Shown piece by piece: positions 6,955-15,523 of a stretch of DNA of 24,891 nucleotides. Origin of the DNA: JAGXQV01 sp964527565 (lineage in GTDB: Bacteria > Pseudomonadota > Gammaproteobacteria > Burkholderiales > Sulfuricellaceae); NCBI GenBank assembly GCA_964527565.1, contig CAZGOY010000044.1:1-24891 (forward strand). The letters are read 5' to 3'. The stretch's first letter is position 1, and each line of letters begins with the position of its first letter. Position numbers and translations under genes: made by a program. The notes beneath the pieces are model-generated. The model was given only the letters and a program-made list of their open reading frames with translations. It was not told the origin of the DNA and did not search any database.

Positions 6955-8286
6955 TTACCGGGAAATTCGCCGCGGCTTTGGCAACTTGCTCCACACCAGG
7001 TCGCGCAGGGCCGGACGCGAGGCGTCGCGCGCTTCGAAGCGCACCCGCGCCACGGGCTGCCGGATGTCCAGCAATGCGCCGAGATCGGCGGGCGTACCCA
7101 GCAGCACGGCGTCGCAGGGCGTGTTGCGAATGGTCTGGCGCAACGCCTCGCGCTGCTGCGTGCTGTAGCCCAGCGAGGGCAATAGTGCGCCGAGGTGCGG
7201 AAAAGTGGCATAAGCCTCGCGCAGGGAGTCGGCGGCATAGGCGCGCGGATCGACCGGCCGTGCGCCGTGCAAGCGCGCCACAGCCATGCCGGCGGCCTCG
7301 CTGAGGCCGCCATGGGTGACGCTGGGGGCATCCTCGATCACCAGCACGTTCTTGCCGGCGATGCGTTCAGGGTGGTCGACGCCGACGTGCGATTCCATCG
7401 TCACCACGGCGGCGCCGGGATTGAGGCGGCGCGCGGCGGCCAGGGTTTGCGCGAGGGCGGCGGGCGGGGCCTCATTGATCTTGTTGATGACCAGGATGTC
7501 CGCCGCGCGGATGTTGGTTTCACCGGGATGAAAATGGTCTTCCTGGCCGGGGCGCAAGGGGTCGAGCACGGTGACGGTGACGTCCGGGCGGTAAAACGCC
7601 ATGTCGTTGTTGCCGCCATCCCACAGGATGATGTCGCCTTCCGCCTGCGCCTGACGCAGGATTTCCGCGTAATCGACGCCGGCATACACCGTGCCGCCCT
7701 GCTCCACATGCTGCTGGTACTCCTCCATTTCCTCGATGGTGATGGCGGCATCGAGCACGTCGCGCGGCGTGCGGTAGCATTCCACGGCGTGTTCCAGGCT
7801 GCCGTAGGGCATGGGGTGGCGCACCGCCACGGGATGCCGCCCTTTCTCGCGTAGCGCCTGGTACAGGTAGCGCGTGACCGTGCTCTTGCCGCAGCCGGTG
7901 CGCGCGCCGAGCACTGCCACCACCGGCATTTCGGCTTGCAGCATGGTGTCGCGCGGGCCGAGCAGGTGAAAGGAGGCCCCTTGCGCCAGGGCAATGGAGG
8001 CCAGGTGCATGACCTGTTCGTGGGCAACATCGCTATAGGAAAAAAAGACGTCATTAACCGCATATTGCCGGATGAGGCGCGCCAGGTCCGCCTCGGGAAA
8101 CACCGGAATGCCGGCGGGATAACGCGTTCCCGCCAGGGCCGCCGGGTAGGTGCGCCGCGCGATGCCGGGAATCTGCGCGGCGGTGAAGGCCGCCACGCGG
8201 TATGCCGGGTTGCCGCGGAAAAATACGTTGAAGTTGTGAAAATCGCGCCCGGCGGCGCCGAGGATCAGGGCTGTTCTGGGTTTCAT
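6955..8286 (-). CDS. P-loop protein of the cyclic 2,3-diphosphoglycerate synthetase family
   Basis: A 443-residue protein. Residues 1-115 form a Rossmann-like part (ALILGAAGRDFHNFN). A P-loop NTPase follows: Walker A GARTGCGKST (127-136), an acidic strand ILWDGGNND (220-228) and NKIN (268-271), a variant of the G-domain NKxD motif. This pattern is that of the archaeal cyclic 2,3-diphosphoglycerate synthetase family, whose bacterial members have no settled role; a GTPase or metallochaperone-like function is equally possible. The ATG at 8286 (MKPRTALILG) lacks an obvious Shine-Dalgarno. It is convergent with nikR with seven bases between stops and no terminator seen, which may reflect chance or antisense coupling. 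Confidence 0.78.
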   Translation of the reverse strand: MKPRTALILGAAGRDFHNFNVFFRGNPAYRVAAFTAAQIPGIARRTYPAALAGTRYPAGIPVFPEADLARLIRQYAVNDVFFSYSDVAHEQVMHLASIALAQGASFHLLGPRDTMLQAEMPVVAVLGARTGCGKSTVTRYLYQALREKGRHPVAVRHPMPYGSLEHAVECYRTPRDVLDAAITIEEMEEYQQHVEQGGTVYAGVDYAEILRQAQAEGDIILWDGGNNDMAFYRPDVTVTVLDPLRPGQEDHFHPGETNIRAADILVINKINEAPPAALAQTLAAARRLNPGAAVVTMESHVGVDHPERIAGKNVLVIEDAPSVTHGGLSEAAGMAVARLHGARPVDPRAYAADSLREAYATFPHLGALLPSLGYSTQQREALRQTIRNTPCDAVLLGTPADLGALLDIRQPVARVRFEARDASRPALRDLVWSKLPKPRRISR

Positions 8287-8370
8287 GGAGAGAGCTTACC
8301 GGCAACGCCGCCAAAAATAAACCGCAACGCCGCGCCGCTCCGGCTGAAGGAATAAACCACATCAACGCCC

Positions 8371-8399
8371 TTGATCCACCCCTGGCGGCGGCATATACT
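8371..8399 (+). promoter_or_regulatory. Sigma-70 promoter and possible operator for vapBC
   Basis: TTGATC (8371-8376) and TATACT (8394-8399) are separated by 17 bases, 30 bases before the vapB start. The -10 lies in an imperfect dyad, GGCATATA-CTGCGA-TATATACC (8389-8411), suitable for a VapB autorepressor. Sequence match only. Confidence 0.6.
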
Positions 8400-8428
8400 G
8401 CGATATATACCACAAGGGAAGCCCTGCT

Positions 8429-8683
8429 ATGCAAACTGCCAAGCTCTTCAAAAATGGGCGCAGCCAGGCCGTGCGCTTGCCAGCCGAATTTCGCTTTGAA
8501 GGCGACGAAGTGTTGATTCGCCGCGATCCGTTTAGCGGCGACGTGATCCTGAGTCCGCGCAACCGCAAGCTGGAGGACTGGCTCAAGCTGCGCGACAAGC
8601 TGATTGCCGATTCGCCCGAGGAATTCACGGACTTCGACCTGCAACGGGACGCCAGTCCGGCGGTTGAGCGCAACTGGCCATGA
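8429..8683 (+). CDS. vapB: VapB antitoxin (AbrB fold)
   Basis: An 84-residue SpoVT/AbrB-type antitoxin: MQTAKLFKNGRSQAVRLPAEFRF is the typical swapped-hairpin DNA-binding start of VapB/MvaT-like antitoxins. The C-terminal part (residues about 45-84) is acidic and helical and should wrap the toxin. AAGGGAAG sits about seven bases upstream of the ATG. Its stop overlaps the vapC start (ATGA at 8680-8683), the usual coupled arrangement. The complex should bind the dyad over the promoter. Confidence 0.92.
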   Translation: MQTAKLFKNGRSQAVRLPAEFRFEGDEVLIRRDPFSGDVILSPRNRKLEDWLKLRDKLIADSPEEFTDFDLQRDASPAVERNWP

Positions 8684-9093
8684 GCGCGTACCGTTTCATG
8701 CTCGATACCAACGCAGCATCCGCGCTGATACGCGGCAAGGAAGCTGCGGCGCTGCACATGCTGCTTATCGAAGCGCCGGTGTGCATCTCGGTCATCACCG
8801 AGGCCGAACTTCGCTTCGGCGTATCGCGCAAGCCGGGCGCAACCCGGCTTGCCCAAACCGTCGAATCGTTCCTGCAAAACACCCCTGTCATCCCTTGGAC
8901 GTCAGCTACCGCGCGAACCTACGCCGACCTGCGCGCCCGCATGGAATCCGATGGAATCAACCTGTCGGCGATGGACTTGCTGATTGCCGCCCAGGCCATC
9001 GCCGAAAACTGCACCCTGGTCAGCGCCGACCGCGCCTTCGCCATGGTTCCCGGCCTGCGCGTCATGGACAGCGCCGCCTCACCCGGAAATTAA
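8680..9093 (+). CDS. vapC: VapC PIN-domain toxin
   Basis: A 137-residue PIN-domain RNase. The four expected acidic residues are present: Asp9 (MLDTN), Glu43 (ITEAELRFG), Asp99 (AMDLLIAAQA) and Asp117 (VSADRAF). VapC enzymes cut tRNA or rRNA in a Mg2+-dependent way and are held inactive by VapB. All catalytic positions are intact and the length is normal for the family, so the pair is probably functional. It starts within the last codons of vapB. Confidence 0.93.
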   Translation: MSAYRFMLDTNAASALIRGKEAAALHMLLIEAPVCISVITEAELRFGVSRKPGATRLAQTVESFLQNTPVIPWTSATARTYADLRARMESDGINLSAMDLLIAAQAIAENCTLVSADRAFAMVPGLRVMDSAASPGN

Positions 9094-9227
9094 GCGCATC
9101 CGGGTGGCATGAAGAACCGTGCCAACCCAAGATAACCGCCTTGCCGCTTTGGCTGGTAGCGCCTGGCGATGGGCGTTAGAATGCCCCTCTTCTTTAACAA
9201 CATTGAGCGCGTTTCGCCCGGTACACC

Positions 9228-10385
9228 ATGGCTGAAGATAGCGATCTCGAAAAAACAGAACCCGCGTCACAACGACGTATCGAGCAGGCGCGCGAAAAAG
9301 GACAAATCGCGCGTTCGCGCGAACTTTCAACGTTCGCCGTGCTGATGGCTTCCGGCGGCGCGCTGATCGCGATGGCGCCGCAACTGATGGAGGGTTTGCT
9401 GGCGCTGATGCGCAACAGCCTGACGATAGAGCGCGAAGCCGCTTTCGACCCGCTGCTGATGCTGGTGCGTTTGCAACAGGAAGCCTGGAACATTTTGCTG
9501 GTGTTTTTCCCCTTCATTCTGGTCGTGGTCGTTGCCGCCATGGCCGCGCCCCTGGTGATGGGGGGCTGGCTGTTCACGTTTCAGGCGCTGGCGCCGGATT
9601 TTGCCAAGCTCAACCCGCTGAAGGGCATCGGGCGCATGTTTTCCTGGAACAGCGCGGCGGAACTGGGCAAGGCGCTGCTTAAATCCATGCTGATCGGCGG
9701 CGTGGCTGCTTGGGTGATCTGGCTCAACACGGATGCGTTGTTTGCGCTGATGCTGGAACCCGTTGGCGAGGGCATCGCTCACGCCGGCCATCTGGTGGGA
9801 ATGACCTTCATGGCGGTGGCGGGGGCGACCATCCTGCTGGTGGCCATCGATGTCCCCTTGCAATTGTGGCAACATGCCAGTCAGTTGAAAATGACCAAGG
9901 AGGAAGTCCTGCAGGAACACAAGGAAACCGAGGGTTCACCGGAGGTCAAGGGACGTATCCGCCAGTTGCAGCGCGAAGCGGCGCGCAAGCGCATGATGGC
10001 CGAAGTGCCCAAGGCCGACGTGATCGTCACCAACCCGACCCGTTATGCCGTGGCGCTGCGCTACCAGGGAGATAGCATGCGCGCGCCCAAGGTGGTGGCC
10101 AAGGGCGCCGCGCTGGTGGCCCAGCGCATCCGCGAACTTGGCGAGGAAAACCGCGTGCCGGTGCTGATGGCGCCGCCGCTGGCGCGCGCCTTGTACCATC
10201 ATGCTGAATTGGATGAGGAAATTCCCGCAACCCTGTATACTGCCGTCGCCGAGGTGCTGGCTTACGTTTACCAGTTACGCAGGCACGAGGAAGGCGCGGC
10301 GGCGGCGCCGGAAACACCGCGCGATTTGCCGGTGCCGCCGGAACTGGACCCGGAACATGATACCGAAAATGCGTCACTCCACTAA
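9228..10385 (+). CDS. flhB: Flagellar export apparatus protein FlhB
   Basis: A 385-residue inner-membrane component of the flagellar type III export gate. The N-terminal tail (EKTEPASQRRIEQAREKGQIARSREL) is typical; four hydrophobic segments follow up to about residue 210, then the cytoplasmic domain. The self-cleavage site is Asn269-Pro270-Thr271, but the next residue is Arg272 (NPTRYAVALRY) where most family members have His. Cleavage after Asn269 switches substrate class from rod/hook to filament. Start ATG 9228 is supported by the conserved N-terminus; the Shine-Dalgarno is weak. It is the first gene of a plus-strand flagellar operon; no convincing promoter was found in 9094-9227. Confidence 0.95.
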   Translation: MAEDSDLEKTEPASQRRIEQAREKGQIARSRELSTFAVLMASGGALIAMAPQLMEGLLALMRNSLTIEREAAFDPLLMLVRLQQEAWNILLVFFPFILVVVVAAMAAPLVMGGWLFTFQALAPDFAKLNPLKGIGRMFSWNSAAELGKALLKSMLIGGVAAWVIWLNTDALFALMLEPVGEGIAHAGHLVGMTFMAVAGATILLVAIDVPLQLWQHASQLKMTKEEVLQEHKETEGSPEVKGRIRQLQREAARKRMMAEVPKADVIVTNPTRYAVALRYQGDSMRAPKVVAKGAALVAQRIRELGEENRVPVLMAPPLARALYHHAELDEEIPATLYTAVAEVLAYVYQLRRHEEGAAAAPETPRDLPVPPELDPEHDTENASLH

Positions 10386-10421
10386 TCACGTCATGCCTGC
10401 CTTCAAGGGCGAGGTTTCCTG

Positions 10422-12506
10422 ATGGCTGCACAAGTCGGCGCCCTGTCGACCTTTACGGGCGGTTCCAAGATCAGCAAGCTCGCCGGGCCGGTGCTCGTCA
10501 TCCTGATCCTGGCGATGATGATCCTGCCCTTGCCGCCGTTGCTGCTCGACCTGCTGTTCACCTTCAACATCGCGCTGTCGATGATCGTGCTGCTGGTCAG
10601 CCTCAACACGCAACGGCCACTCGAATTCGCGGTGTTTCCCACGGTATTGCTGATCACCACGCTGCTGCGCCTGTCGCTCAACGTGGCCTCGTCGCGTATC
10701 GTGCTGCTGGAAGGACACAAGGGCACGGACGCGGCAGGCAAGGTGATCGAGGCGTTCGGCCACTTCCTGGTGGGCGGCAACTACACTGTCGGTATCGTGG
10801 TGTTCATCATCCTGGTGATCATCAATTTCGTGGTGATTACCAAGGGCGCGGGCCGCATTGCCGAGGTGAGCGCCCGCTTCACGCTGGACGCCATGCCCGG
10901 CAAGCAGATGGCCATCGACGCCGACCTCAACGCCGGGCTGATCGGCGAAGATGAGGCACGTTCGCGCCGCGCCACCGTGTCGCAGGAAGCGGATTTTTAC
11001 GGTTCCATGGACGGTGCCAGCAAATTCGTGCGCGGCGATGCCGTCGCCGGCGTCCTCATCATGCTCATCAACCTCATCGGCGGTCTTTCCGTGGGCATCC
11101 TGCAGCATGACCTGGATTTCGCCACCGCCGCCAACAATTACACCCTGCTGACCATCGGCGACGGGCTGGTGGCACAGATTCCGGCGCTGATCATCTCTAC
11201 TGCGGCGGGCATCGTGGTCAGCCGCGTCACGACCGACGAGGACTTGAGCCAGCAATTCATGGGGCAGTTGTTCAACCGCCCGCAGGTGCTGTTCCTGACA
11301 GCTGGCATTCTGGTGCTGTTGGGGATCATCCCTGGCATGCCTTTCGTTTCCTTTTTAACCTTGGCAGCCATTCTCGGGGGGGCGGCCTATTTCATCAACC
11401 AGCGCCAGATGGCCCCGGCATCCATTCCCGAGGCTGCGTTGCCGCCTAAGTCGGCGGAAGCGCCGGAAGTGGGCTGGCACGACGTGCTGCCGGTGGACGT
11501 GCTGGGGCTGGAGGTGGGGTATCGCCTGATCCCCCTGGTGGACCGCGTGCAGGATGGCGAACTGTTGCGCCGCATCAAGGGTATCCGCAAGAAATTCGCC
11601 CAGGAAATGGGCTTTCTGGTGCCCTCGGTGCATATTCGCGATAACCTCGAATTGCGCCCCAATGCCTACCGTATCGCCTTGAAGGGAGTGGAGGTCGGGC
11701 AAGGGGAGGCTTTTGCCGGCATGTTCCTGGCAATCAACCCCGGACGGGTACTGGGCGAACTGGAAGGCGCCGCCACGCGCGACCCCGCCTTCGGGCTGCC
11801 GGCGGTATGGATAGACGCGGAACAGCGCGAACTGGCACAGAACTACGGCTATACGGTGGTCGATGCCAGCACGGTAGTGGCGACGCACCTGTCGAACATC
11901 ATCCAGAGCCACGCCGCTGAGTTGCTGGGGCGCGAGGAGGTGCAGCAACTTCTCGATCACGTCGCCAAGGAATCGCCCAAGCTGATCGAAGACCTGGTAC
12001 CCAAGCAGATCCCGCTGGGCACCCTGCAGAAAGTGCTGCAAAACCTGCTCGAAGAGGGCGTGCACATCCGCGACATGCGCACCATCATCGAAGCGCTGTC
12101 CGATCAGGTGGCGCGCACGCAGAGTGTCGAGGAGCTGACCGCCGCGGTTCGTGTGGCGCTGGGGCGTGCTATCATTCAACAGCTTTATCCGGGCAATGAG
12201 GAGTTGCAGGTGATCACACTGGATCCCCGCTTGGAACAGGTGCTCATGCAGGCCACGCAAACGTCCGGCGGCGGCGGGGCGGGGCTGGAGCCGGGGCTGG
12301 CGGAAAACCTGTTGAGACAGGCGGATGCCGTGGTGCAGCAGCAGGAACAGCTTGGCCTGCCGGCGGTGCTGTTGACCCCCGCGCCGTTGCGCAGCCTTTT
12401 GTCGCGTTTCCTGCGGCGCGCCACCCCGCACCTCAAGGTCATTTCCCATGCGGAAGTGCCGGATACCCGTAATATCAAGGTGACCGCCGTGCTGGGGAAC
12501 CAATAA
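10422..12506 (+). CDS. flhA: Flagellar export gate protein FlhA
   Basis: A 694-residue protein, normal for FlhA. The N-terminal half has eight expected membrane helices, with the FHIPEP-family signature at about 145-170 (GRIAEVSARFTLDAMPGKQM). The C-terminal cytoplasmic domain (from about residue 350) forms the nonameric ring that receives chaperone-substrate complexes. The ATG at 10422 follows a modest GAGG. It begins 36 bases after flhB and 14 bases before flhF, so the genes are one operon. Confidence 0.97.
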   Translation: MAAQVGALSTFTGGSKISKLAGPVLVILILAMMILPLPPLLLDLLFTFNIALSMIVLLVSLNTQRPLEFAVFPTVLLITTLLRLSLNVASSRIVLLEGHKGTDAAGKVIEAFGHFLVGGNYTVGIVVFIILVIINFVVITKGAGRIAEVSARFTLDAMPGKQMAIDADLNAGLIGEDEARSRRATVSQEADFYGSMDGASKFVRGDAVAGVLIMLINLIGGLSVGILQHDLDFATAANNYTLLTIGDGLVAQIPALIISTAAGIVVSRVTTDEDLSQQFMGQLFNRPQVLFLTAGILVLLGIIPGMPFVSFLTLAAILGGAAYFINQRQMAPASIPEAALPPKSAEAPEVGWHDVLPVDVLGLEVGYRLIPLVDRVQDGELLRRIKGIRKKFAQEMGFLVPSVHIRDNLELRPNAYRIALKGVEVGQGEAFAGMFLAINPGRVLGELEGAATRDPAFGLPAVWIDAEQRELAQNYGYTVVDASTVVATHLSNIIQSHAAELLGREEVQQLLDHVAKESPKLIEDLVPKQIPLGTLQKVLQNLLEEGVHIRDMRTIIEALSDQVARTQSVEELTAAVRVALGRAIIQQLYPGNEELQVITLDPRLEQVLMQATQTSGGGGAGLEPGLAENLLRQADAVVQQQEQLGLPAVLLTPAPLRSLLSRFLRRATPHLKVISHAEVPDTRNIKVTAVLGNQ

Positions 12507-12520
12507 GTGGGTGACCTCCG

Positions 12521-13846
12521 ATGAACATCAGAAAGTTTTATGCCGATACGGCACGTGATGCCCTGCGTTTGGTGCGGGAGGAAATCGGCCCGGATGCGGT
12601 CATCCTCTCCAACCAGAAAGTGGACGGCAAGATCGAGATCATGGCTGCGCCGGCCGCCGAGGTGGCCGCCATCGCCTCGGCAAACAGCGCCGCGCCGCGC
12701 CGCGCCGCTAGCGTCGCGCCCCCGGCGCCGGTTGCCCCGTCCGCCGCGCAGGCGCAACCCTATTACTTTCCCGGCCAGAAGCCCGCGCCCCACCAATCCA
12801 AACCTGGCGGCATCAAGTTTGAAGTCGAAGACGATCTGGGGGAACTGAGTGAGCCTGCGGCAGCCGACGACGATAACCTGCGCGACCTGGAACAGGAAAT
12901 CAAGTTTCTGCGCGGCATGCTGGAAGGCCAGTTGGCCAGTTTCGCCTGGGGCGAAATGGGACGCCGCCAGCCGACTCGCCTGGAACTGATGCGGCGCTTG
13001 CTGGCAGCCGGTTTCAGCCCGCAACTCTCGCGCCAGTTGCTGGAAAAAATGCCCGCCGGTTTCGATTCCGCCAAGGGCTTGCCGTGGCTCAAATCCGCGC
13101 TGGTCAACAACCTGCGCGTCGTATCGAAAGGCCATGACATCGTCGATGCGGGCGGCGTCTATGCGCTGGTCGGCCCGACCGGGGTAGGAAAAACCACCAC
13201 CGTGGCCAAACTGGCGGCGCGATGCACCCTCAAATTCGGGGCCGGACAGGTGGCGCTGATCACCACGGACAGCTTTCGTATCGGCGCGCACGAGCAATTG
13301 AGCATCTACGGCAAGATACTCGGCGTCCCGGTGTACAAGGTGAAGGAAGAAGGCGAGCTGCAATTTACCCTGGCCGACCTGCGCAGCCGCCACCTGGTGC
13401 TGATCGACACCGTCGGCATGAGCCAGAGCGACCAGCGGGTGGCGGAGCAGGTGGCCTTTCTGTGCGGCAACAGCCGCGAAGTGAAGCGCCTGTTGCTGCT
13501 GTCCGGCAACGCCCAGGGCGGCACCCTGGATGATGTAGTGAACGCCTGGCGCGGCGCCGGACTGGACGGCTGCATTCTCACCAAGATCGACGAAGGCGCC
13601 AATATCGGCACGGCTCTGGACGTGATCATCCGCCATCGCCTGCTGCTGCATTACGTGACCAACGGGCAGCGCGTTCCCGAGGACCTGCACCTGGCCAACC
13701 CGATCTACCTGGTCGACCGGGTTTTCAAGCAGGCCGCCGAGCCGTCGCCCTTCCTGCCGAGGGATGAGGAATATCCGCTGCTGGCCGGCAGCGCCGCTGG
13801 CGTTTCCCTTGACGGTGAAACGCGATCCGGTGAGTTGCATGGCTGA
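12521..13846 (+). CDS. flhF: Flagellar placement GTPase FlhF
   Basis: A 441-residue SRP-type GTPase that marks the pole and sets flagellar position. Residues 1-45 form the conserved N-terminal segment (MNIRKFYADTARDALRLVRE). Residues 46-100 are a low-complexity Ala/Pro linker, followed by the N domain and the G domain: GPTGVGKTTT (218-227), DSFRIGAHEQL (250-260), DTVGM (296-300) and TKID (354-357). FlhF usually acts with the MinD-like FlhG, which follows and overlaps its 3' end by eight bases. All GTPase motifs are intact. Confidence 0.96.
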   Translation: MNIRKFYADTARDALRLVREEIGPDAVILSNQKVDGKIEIMAAPAAEVAAIASANSAAPRRAASVAPPAPVAPSAAQAQPYYFPGQKPAPHQSKPGGIKFEVEDDLGELSEPAAADDDNLRDLEQEIKFLRGMLEGQLASFAWGEMGRRQPTRLELMRRLLAAGFSPQLSRQLLEKMPAGFDSAKGLPWLKSALVNNLRVVSKGHDIVDAGGVYALVGPTGVGKTTTVAKLAARCTLKFGAGQVALITTDSFRIGAHEQLSIYGKILGVPVYKVKEEGELQFTLADLRSRHLVLIDTVGMSQSDQRVAEQVAFLCGNSREVKRLLLLSGNAQGGTLDDVVNAWRGAGLDGCILTKIDEGANIGTALDVIIRHRLLLHYVTNGQRVPEDLHLANPIYLVDRVFKQAAEPSPFLPRDEEYPLLAGSAAGVSLDGETRSGELHG

Positions 13847-14726
13847 GATCGTGCAGGATCAGGCAGAAGGGCTGCGCCGTCTGTTCGCACACGATTTCGT
13901 GCGCGTGATTACAGTGGCGGGCGGCAAGGCCGGTATCGGCAAAACCCATGTCGTCATCAACCTGGCGGTCTCCCTGGCGCGTAGCGGCAAGCGCGTGCTG
14001 GTGCTCGACGGGCAGCATGGCAAGAACAATCTGGCGGCGCTGTTGGGTATCAAGCCGCGCTATACCCTGACCCATGTCATCCGCCGCGAATGTCGGCTGG
14101 AGGAAGTGATGGTCGAAGGCCCGCAGGGCATCGGCATCATCCAGGCGGCACACGGACTCAAGTTGCTGGCGCAACTGGACGGCGCCGAGCAGGATAGTCT
14201 GGTGAACGCCTTCGGGCAGTTGCCCCGCCCGCCCGACGTGATACTGGTGGACGCCGGCCCGGCGGGCAACCAGCCTTTACTCGGTCTGGCAGCGCAGGAA
14301 ATCGTGGTGGTGGTATCCGGGCATCACGATTCGATTACCGAGGCCTATGGCATGATCAAGCAACTGAGCCGTCATTTCGCCAGACGGCACTTCCATATCC
14401 TCATTAATCGCGCCGACAATGAATTCGAGGCGCGCGCGGTATTTCACAACATGGCGCAGGCGGCGGGACGCTTTCTCGACGTGACGCTGGATTTCATGGG
14501 CTTCATTCCTTTCGATGAAAAAATGAAGCAGGCGGCATTGCTGTGCCGACCGGTAGCCGAGGTGTTCCCTTCCACCGGTGCGGCGCTGGCATTCCGCGAA
14601 ATGGCGCAGACCGTCGACGGCTGGCCGCTCCCCGCCGAAGGCAGCGCGCACATCGAATCCTTCATGCAGCGCCTCATCGTCAGCAGCCGGCTGGCACACG
14701 AGTCGTTCGCTTCCGGGGCAAACTGA
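13839..14726 (+). CDS. flhG: MinD-like flagellar number regulator FlhG/FleN
   Basis: A 295-residue ParA/MinD ATPase that limits flagellar number and antagonises FlhF. The deviant Walker A is GGKAGIGKT (28-36), the switch strand VLVLDGQHG contains Asp57, and ILVDAGP is the Walker B strand. Compared with the usual GGKGGVGKT and LDADLG, the second Gly and the residues after Asp57 differ, although the two Walker A lysines remain. The ATG at 13839 is chosen because the conserved sequence starts there; upstream in-frame codons lie in flhF. It overlaps flhF by eight bases, and fliA starts 10 bases after its stop. Confidence 0.92.
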   Translation: MAEIVQDQAEGLRRLFAHDFVRVITVAGGKAGIGKTHVVINLAVSLARSGKRVLVLDGQHGKNNLAALLGIKPRYTLTHVIRRECRLEEVMVEGPQGIGIIQAAHGLKLLAQLDGAEQDSLVNAFGQLPRPPDVILVDAGPAGNQPLLGLAAQEIVVVVSGHHDSITEAYGMIKQLSRHFARRHFHILINRADNEFEARAVFHNMAQAAGRFLDVTLDFMGFIPFDEKMKQAALLCRPVAEVFPSTGAALAFREMAQTVDGWPLPAEGSAHIESFMQRLIVSSRLAHESFASGAN

Positions 14727-14736
14727 GACTCCAGCC

Positions 14737-15462
14737 ATGTATAACGCCAACGGAATCCTGGACAGGAGCCAGTACGTCACCCGCTTCGCCCCGCTGGTAA
14801 AGAAGATCGCCTATCACATGATGACGCGCTTGCCCGCCAGCGTGCAGGTCGATGACCTGATTCAGGTCGGCATGATCGGCCTGATGGATGCGGCGCAGAA
14901 TTTCGACGGCAACCAGGGCGCGCAATTCGAAACCTATGCCGTGCAACGCATTCGCGGTGCGATGCTCGACGAGTTGCGCCAGTCGGACTGGCTGCCGCGC
15001 TCGGCGCGCAAGAATCTGCGCCAGATCGACAGCGCCATGAGCGCGCTGGAACAGCGCCTGAAGCGCCCGCCGCAGGAAAAGGAAATCGCTGCGGAACTCG
15101 GGTTGAAAGTCGAGGATTACCAGCAGATGCTGACCGACGCGCACGGCGGCCAGATACTGCATTACGAGGATTTCCAGCAAGACGGCGAAGATGATTTTCT
15201 TGAGCGCTTCAGCTCGGGGGACGCGGCCAACCCGCTGGCGATACTGGAAAGCGAGGGTTTCCGCGCCCATCTGGTCGAAGCGGTGAAACAATTGCCGGAA
15301 CGCGAGCAGCAACTCATGGCCCTGTATTACGACGAGGAATTGAACCTCAAGGAAATCGGCGTCGTGCTCGGCGTCAGCGAGTCGCGGGTATGCCAGTTGC
15401 ACAGCCAGGCCGTTGCCCGCCTGCGCGGCTTCATGAAGTCCTGGATACCGGCCGGAGCTTGA
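14737..15462 (+). CDS. fliA: Flagellar sigma factor sigma-28 (FliA)
   Basis: A 241-residue sigma factor. Region 2 is QVDDLIQVGMIGLMDAAQNF...FETYAVQRIRGAMLDELRQSDW, region 3 is around RPPQEKEIAAELGL, and region 4 is LPEREQQLMALYYDEELNLKEIGVVLGVSESRVCQLHSQAVARLR (HTH). It directs late flagellar genes and is inhibited by FlgM, encoded on the other strand at 17789-18079. The ATG at 14737 gives the family's normal N-terminus; longer readings enter flhG. Confidence 0.97.
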   Translation: MYNANGILDRSQYVTRFAPLVKKIAYHMMTRLPASVQVDDLIQVGMIGLMDAAQNFDGNQGAQFETYAVQRIRGAMLDELRQSDWLPRSARKNLRQIDSAMSALEQRLKRPPQEKEIAAELGLKVEDYQQMLTDAHGGQILHYEDFQQDGEDDFLERFSSGDAANPLAILESEGFRAHLVEAVKQLPEREQQLMALYYDEELNLKEIGVVLGVSESRVCQLHSQAVARLRGFMKSWIPAGA

Positions 15463-15523
15463 TGGATGGCGCTTTTTATGTCATCGTCAAGCCCCTGCCA
15501 CCCACCTGAGCCTTCCCTCTGAT

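Noticed and set aside
9094..9227. Sigma-54, sigma-28 or sigma-70 promoter before flhB
   Set aside because: GG/GC pairs do not have the 10-base spacing needed for sigma-54, no TAAA-N15-GCCGATAA is present, and TTGGCT with TAGAAT is 22 bases apart. The promoter stays unidentified.
12185..13840. 551-codon antisense frame over flhF and the end of flhA
   Set aside because: FlhF has all GTPase motifs on the plus strand; the antisense product shows no family pattern.
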